From positions 1,488,001-1,552,000 of the forward strand of contig NZ_CP180001.1 of assembly GCF_047528295.1 (NCBI RefSeq): 64,000 nucleotides of DNA. The letters run 5' to 3'. A program made the translations under genes and the position numbers. This DNA comes from Peptacetobacter sp900550335. Its GTDB lineage: Bacteria; Bacillota; Clostridia; Peptostreptococcales; Peptostreptococcaceae. Shown here piece by piece: positions 62,655 to 64,000 of the stretch. The notes beneath the pieces are model-generated. The model did no database searches. It worked only from the letters and a program-made list of their open reading frames with translations, and was not told where the DNA came from. Each line of letters opens with the position of its first letter. Position 1 is the stretch's first letter.

Positions 62655-64000
62655 TTGCAAAAAATTAATAATTTTGAGACCTATCTCGAGAAAAATTACT
62701 ACAATAATATATTTGAAGCAATCAAGACATATATGAAAGAGCACAAGAATTCTCTAGGTGTGTATTCGTACGTTGTACTTGATATGTCTTACATTGAATT
62801 GGATGATATCCATGTGAAAAGTGTTTGCTTTCACCAGGACGAAGGGAATCTTTTAAATTTCAGCGCATCAGTTCAAGCCGACGTTATTTTAAAAGGCATT
62901 GGAACTCGTGATTATGAAGCAGATCAACAATCAGTATGGTTTACTGTCGATTTTACAGGTTATTTGTTAGCTGGATTGAATTTGGTTACTATCAGAGGCG
63001 TTGATTTATATAGTAAAGACAGATTTAATGAAGAAGACTCTTTGAGCAAGTTTCTAGTGCCATATTTATATGCAAAGAATTTAGATGCAGAGGCTACTAA
63101 ATTTTTGGAAAAGTATTATAAAAAGGCACTTAAAACGCCAATGCCTATTAAGATGGAAGAACTTTTAGAGAATATGTGTCTGGAAATTAAATATGCACCT
63201 CTAGAGGATAATATTTTTGGAAAAACTTATTTCACTGATGCGGATGTAGAGATTTGCGATATCAACAAGAAGAATGTTCGTAGAGAACATATTGAAGCTG
63301 GAACAATTTTGGTTAATCCAGGTATATATTTTATGAGAAATGTCGGTTCAATGAATAACACTGTGGTTCATGAATGTGTGCATTGGGATAGACATAGCAA
63401 TTTTTTTGAGCTACAAAGATTGTTAAATAATGAGATTAGCCATATTAGCTGTGAAGTAGTTGAAGAGTATGGATCTGAAACAAAAGGAATTAATGATGCA
63501 TTAAAATGGATGGAATGGCAAGCGAATGCACTTACTCCACATATATTGATGCCAGCAGAAATGACAAAGGTAAAATTTAAAGAAATTTTATCTAATACTA
63601 GGCGTGCTTACCCTGCCACTCGATCAGCTATTATTGCAGAATTTGCGATCCAATCACTTGCTGATTTTTTTGATGTATCAGTTGTATCAGCAAAGATTCG
63701 ACTTGTGGAACTTGGTTTTGATTTCGTAGAAGGAACCTGTGTATATTTGGATGGTAAATACTACCCACCATATTCGTTTAAGATAGGCAGTCTGAAAAAG
63801 AATCAGACTTTTATCATTGATGTAAAAAGCGCTGTAATTGAGACTACTTTTAATCAAGAGTTAGGTGAGTTAGCGCATTCAGGATCGATTATCTATGCAA
63901 ATGGTATGTATTGCATTAACGACGAGAAATATGTTACTAGAAGTAAAGATGGTATACCAATTTTAACTGATTATGCATTAGAACATGTGGATGAGTGTTG
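62655..64000 (+). CDS. HExxH (ImmA/IrrE, M78-like) metallopeptidase, 3' end outside window
   Basis: The frame is open from TTG 62655 to the window end (448 codons so far). TTG is supported by a perfect AGGAGG eight bases upstream and the absence of a better start. The zinc-protease motif HECVH lies at residues 239-243 (NTVVHECVHWDRHS); a helical segment with WMEWQANALTPHILMPA follows, matching the ImmA/IrrE layout where a Glu/Ala-containing helix supplies the third ligand. Later residues suggest a small helix-turn-helix (LADFFDVSVVSAKIRLVELGF). ImmA-type proteases cleave repressors; here it may control the defence operon. Confidence 0.85.
   Translation, partial: MQKINNFETYLEKNYYNNIFEAIKTYMKEHKNSLGVYSYVVLDMSYIELDDIHVKSVCFHQDEGNLLNFSASVQADVILKGIGTRDYEADQQSVWFTVDFTGYLLAGLNLVTIRGVDLYSKDRFNEEDSLSKFLVPYLYAKNLDAEATKFLEKYYKKALKTPMPIKMEELLENMCLEIKYAPLEDNIFGKTYFTDADVEICDINKKNVRREHIEAGTILVNPGIYFMRNVGSMNNTVVHECVHWDRHSNFFELQRLLNNEISHISCEVVEEYGSETKGINDALKWMEWQANALTPHILMPAEMTKVKFKEILSNTRRAYPATRSAIIAEFAIQSLADFFDVSVVSAKIRLVELGFDFVEGTCVYLDGKYYPPYSFKIGSLKKNQTFIIDVKSAVIETTFNQELGELAHSGSIIYANGMYCINDEKYVTRSKDGIPILTDYALEHVDEC

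Noticed and set aside
1..64000. CRISPR arrays, tRNA or rRNA genes, prophage structural genes
   Set aside because: I saw no regularly spaced repeats, no cloverleaf-like segments and no phage head, tail or lysis genes in the window.

Overview
The window comes from a low-GC Gram-positive anaerobe of class Clostridia, probably Peptostreptococcaceae. The signs are strong AT richness, AGA-dominated arginine codons, GGAGG-type ribosome sites, an oxygen-sensitive thiamin route (ThiC/ThiH), a GntR/YtrA-type regulator and a clostridial-type flavin thioredoxin reductase. The genus is inference. I see no tRNA, rRNA or CRISPR array.

Layout. Positions 1-4,530 are the end of a bacterial-microcompartment-type aldehyde locus: AraC regulator, unknown membrane protein, PduL, EutJ, EutE, terminator. 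Positions 4,767-12,330 hold AlkD, a histone-tail-like protein, a two-component pair, thioredoxin with a ferredoxin-type thioredoxin reductase, a NifX/NifB-like protein and an ion transporter. Next come an AGCS amino acid symporter (12.8-14.2 kb) and a TPP-riboswitch-controlled thiCSFGHE operon (14.4-19.8 kb). An amino-acid ABC transporter (20.5-22.8 kb) is followed by a YtrA-type regulator/ABC exporter operon (22.9-26.4 kb). That operon is decaying: its ATPase has an in-frame stop and its permease is split by a complete IS256-family element with an 8-bp target duplication. A strong palindromic structure lies just downstream. Positions 26.6-45.4 kb are ordinary chromosome: YhgE/Pip, Xaa-Pro aminopeptidase, a guanine-riboswitch purine permease, a UPF0104 protein, a divergent FtsZ-like protein without a GTP-binding signature, an ABC-F ATPase, small proteins, a Nudix hydrolase, a PAP2 phosphatase and a thiXYZ-type thiamin-precursor transporter.

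From about 47.36 kb to the window end there is a foreign-looking defence island. CGT/CGA arginine codons appear, and its left edge cuts a PLD-helicase gene. It holds a PD-(D/E)XK/DUF2075 helicase, then a tight operon behind one clear promoter (49,835): a methylase-like/target-recognition fusion with a ruined catalytic motif, a PUA/EVE-like HNH nuclease, an ADP-ribosylglycohydrolase fused in frame to HsdM, a second HsdM, a half-size HsdS, a full HsdS, HsdR, a tyrosine recombinase, a silent HsdS recognition cassette bounded by the same direct repeats as the active one, and an HExxH (ImmA/IrrE-like) peptidase cut by the window end.

The best candidates for new biology are this island (especially the ADP-ribosylglycohydrolase-HsdM fusion and the cassette-exchange HsdS) and the FtsZ-like protein that keeps the catalytic T7-loop aspartates but has lost the nucleotide pocket signature. 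All family assignments come from reading the translated sequence; no searches were run.
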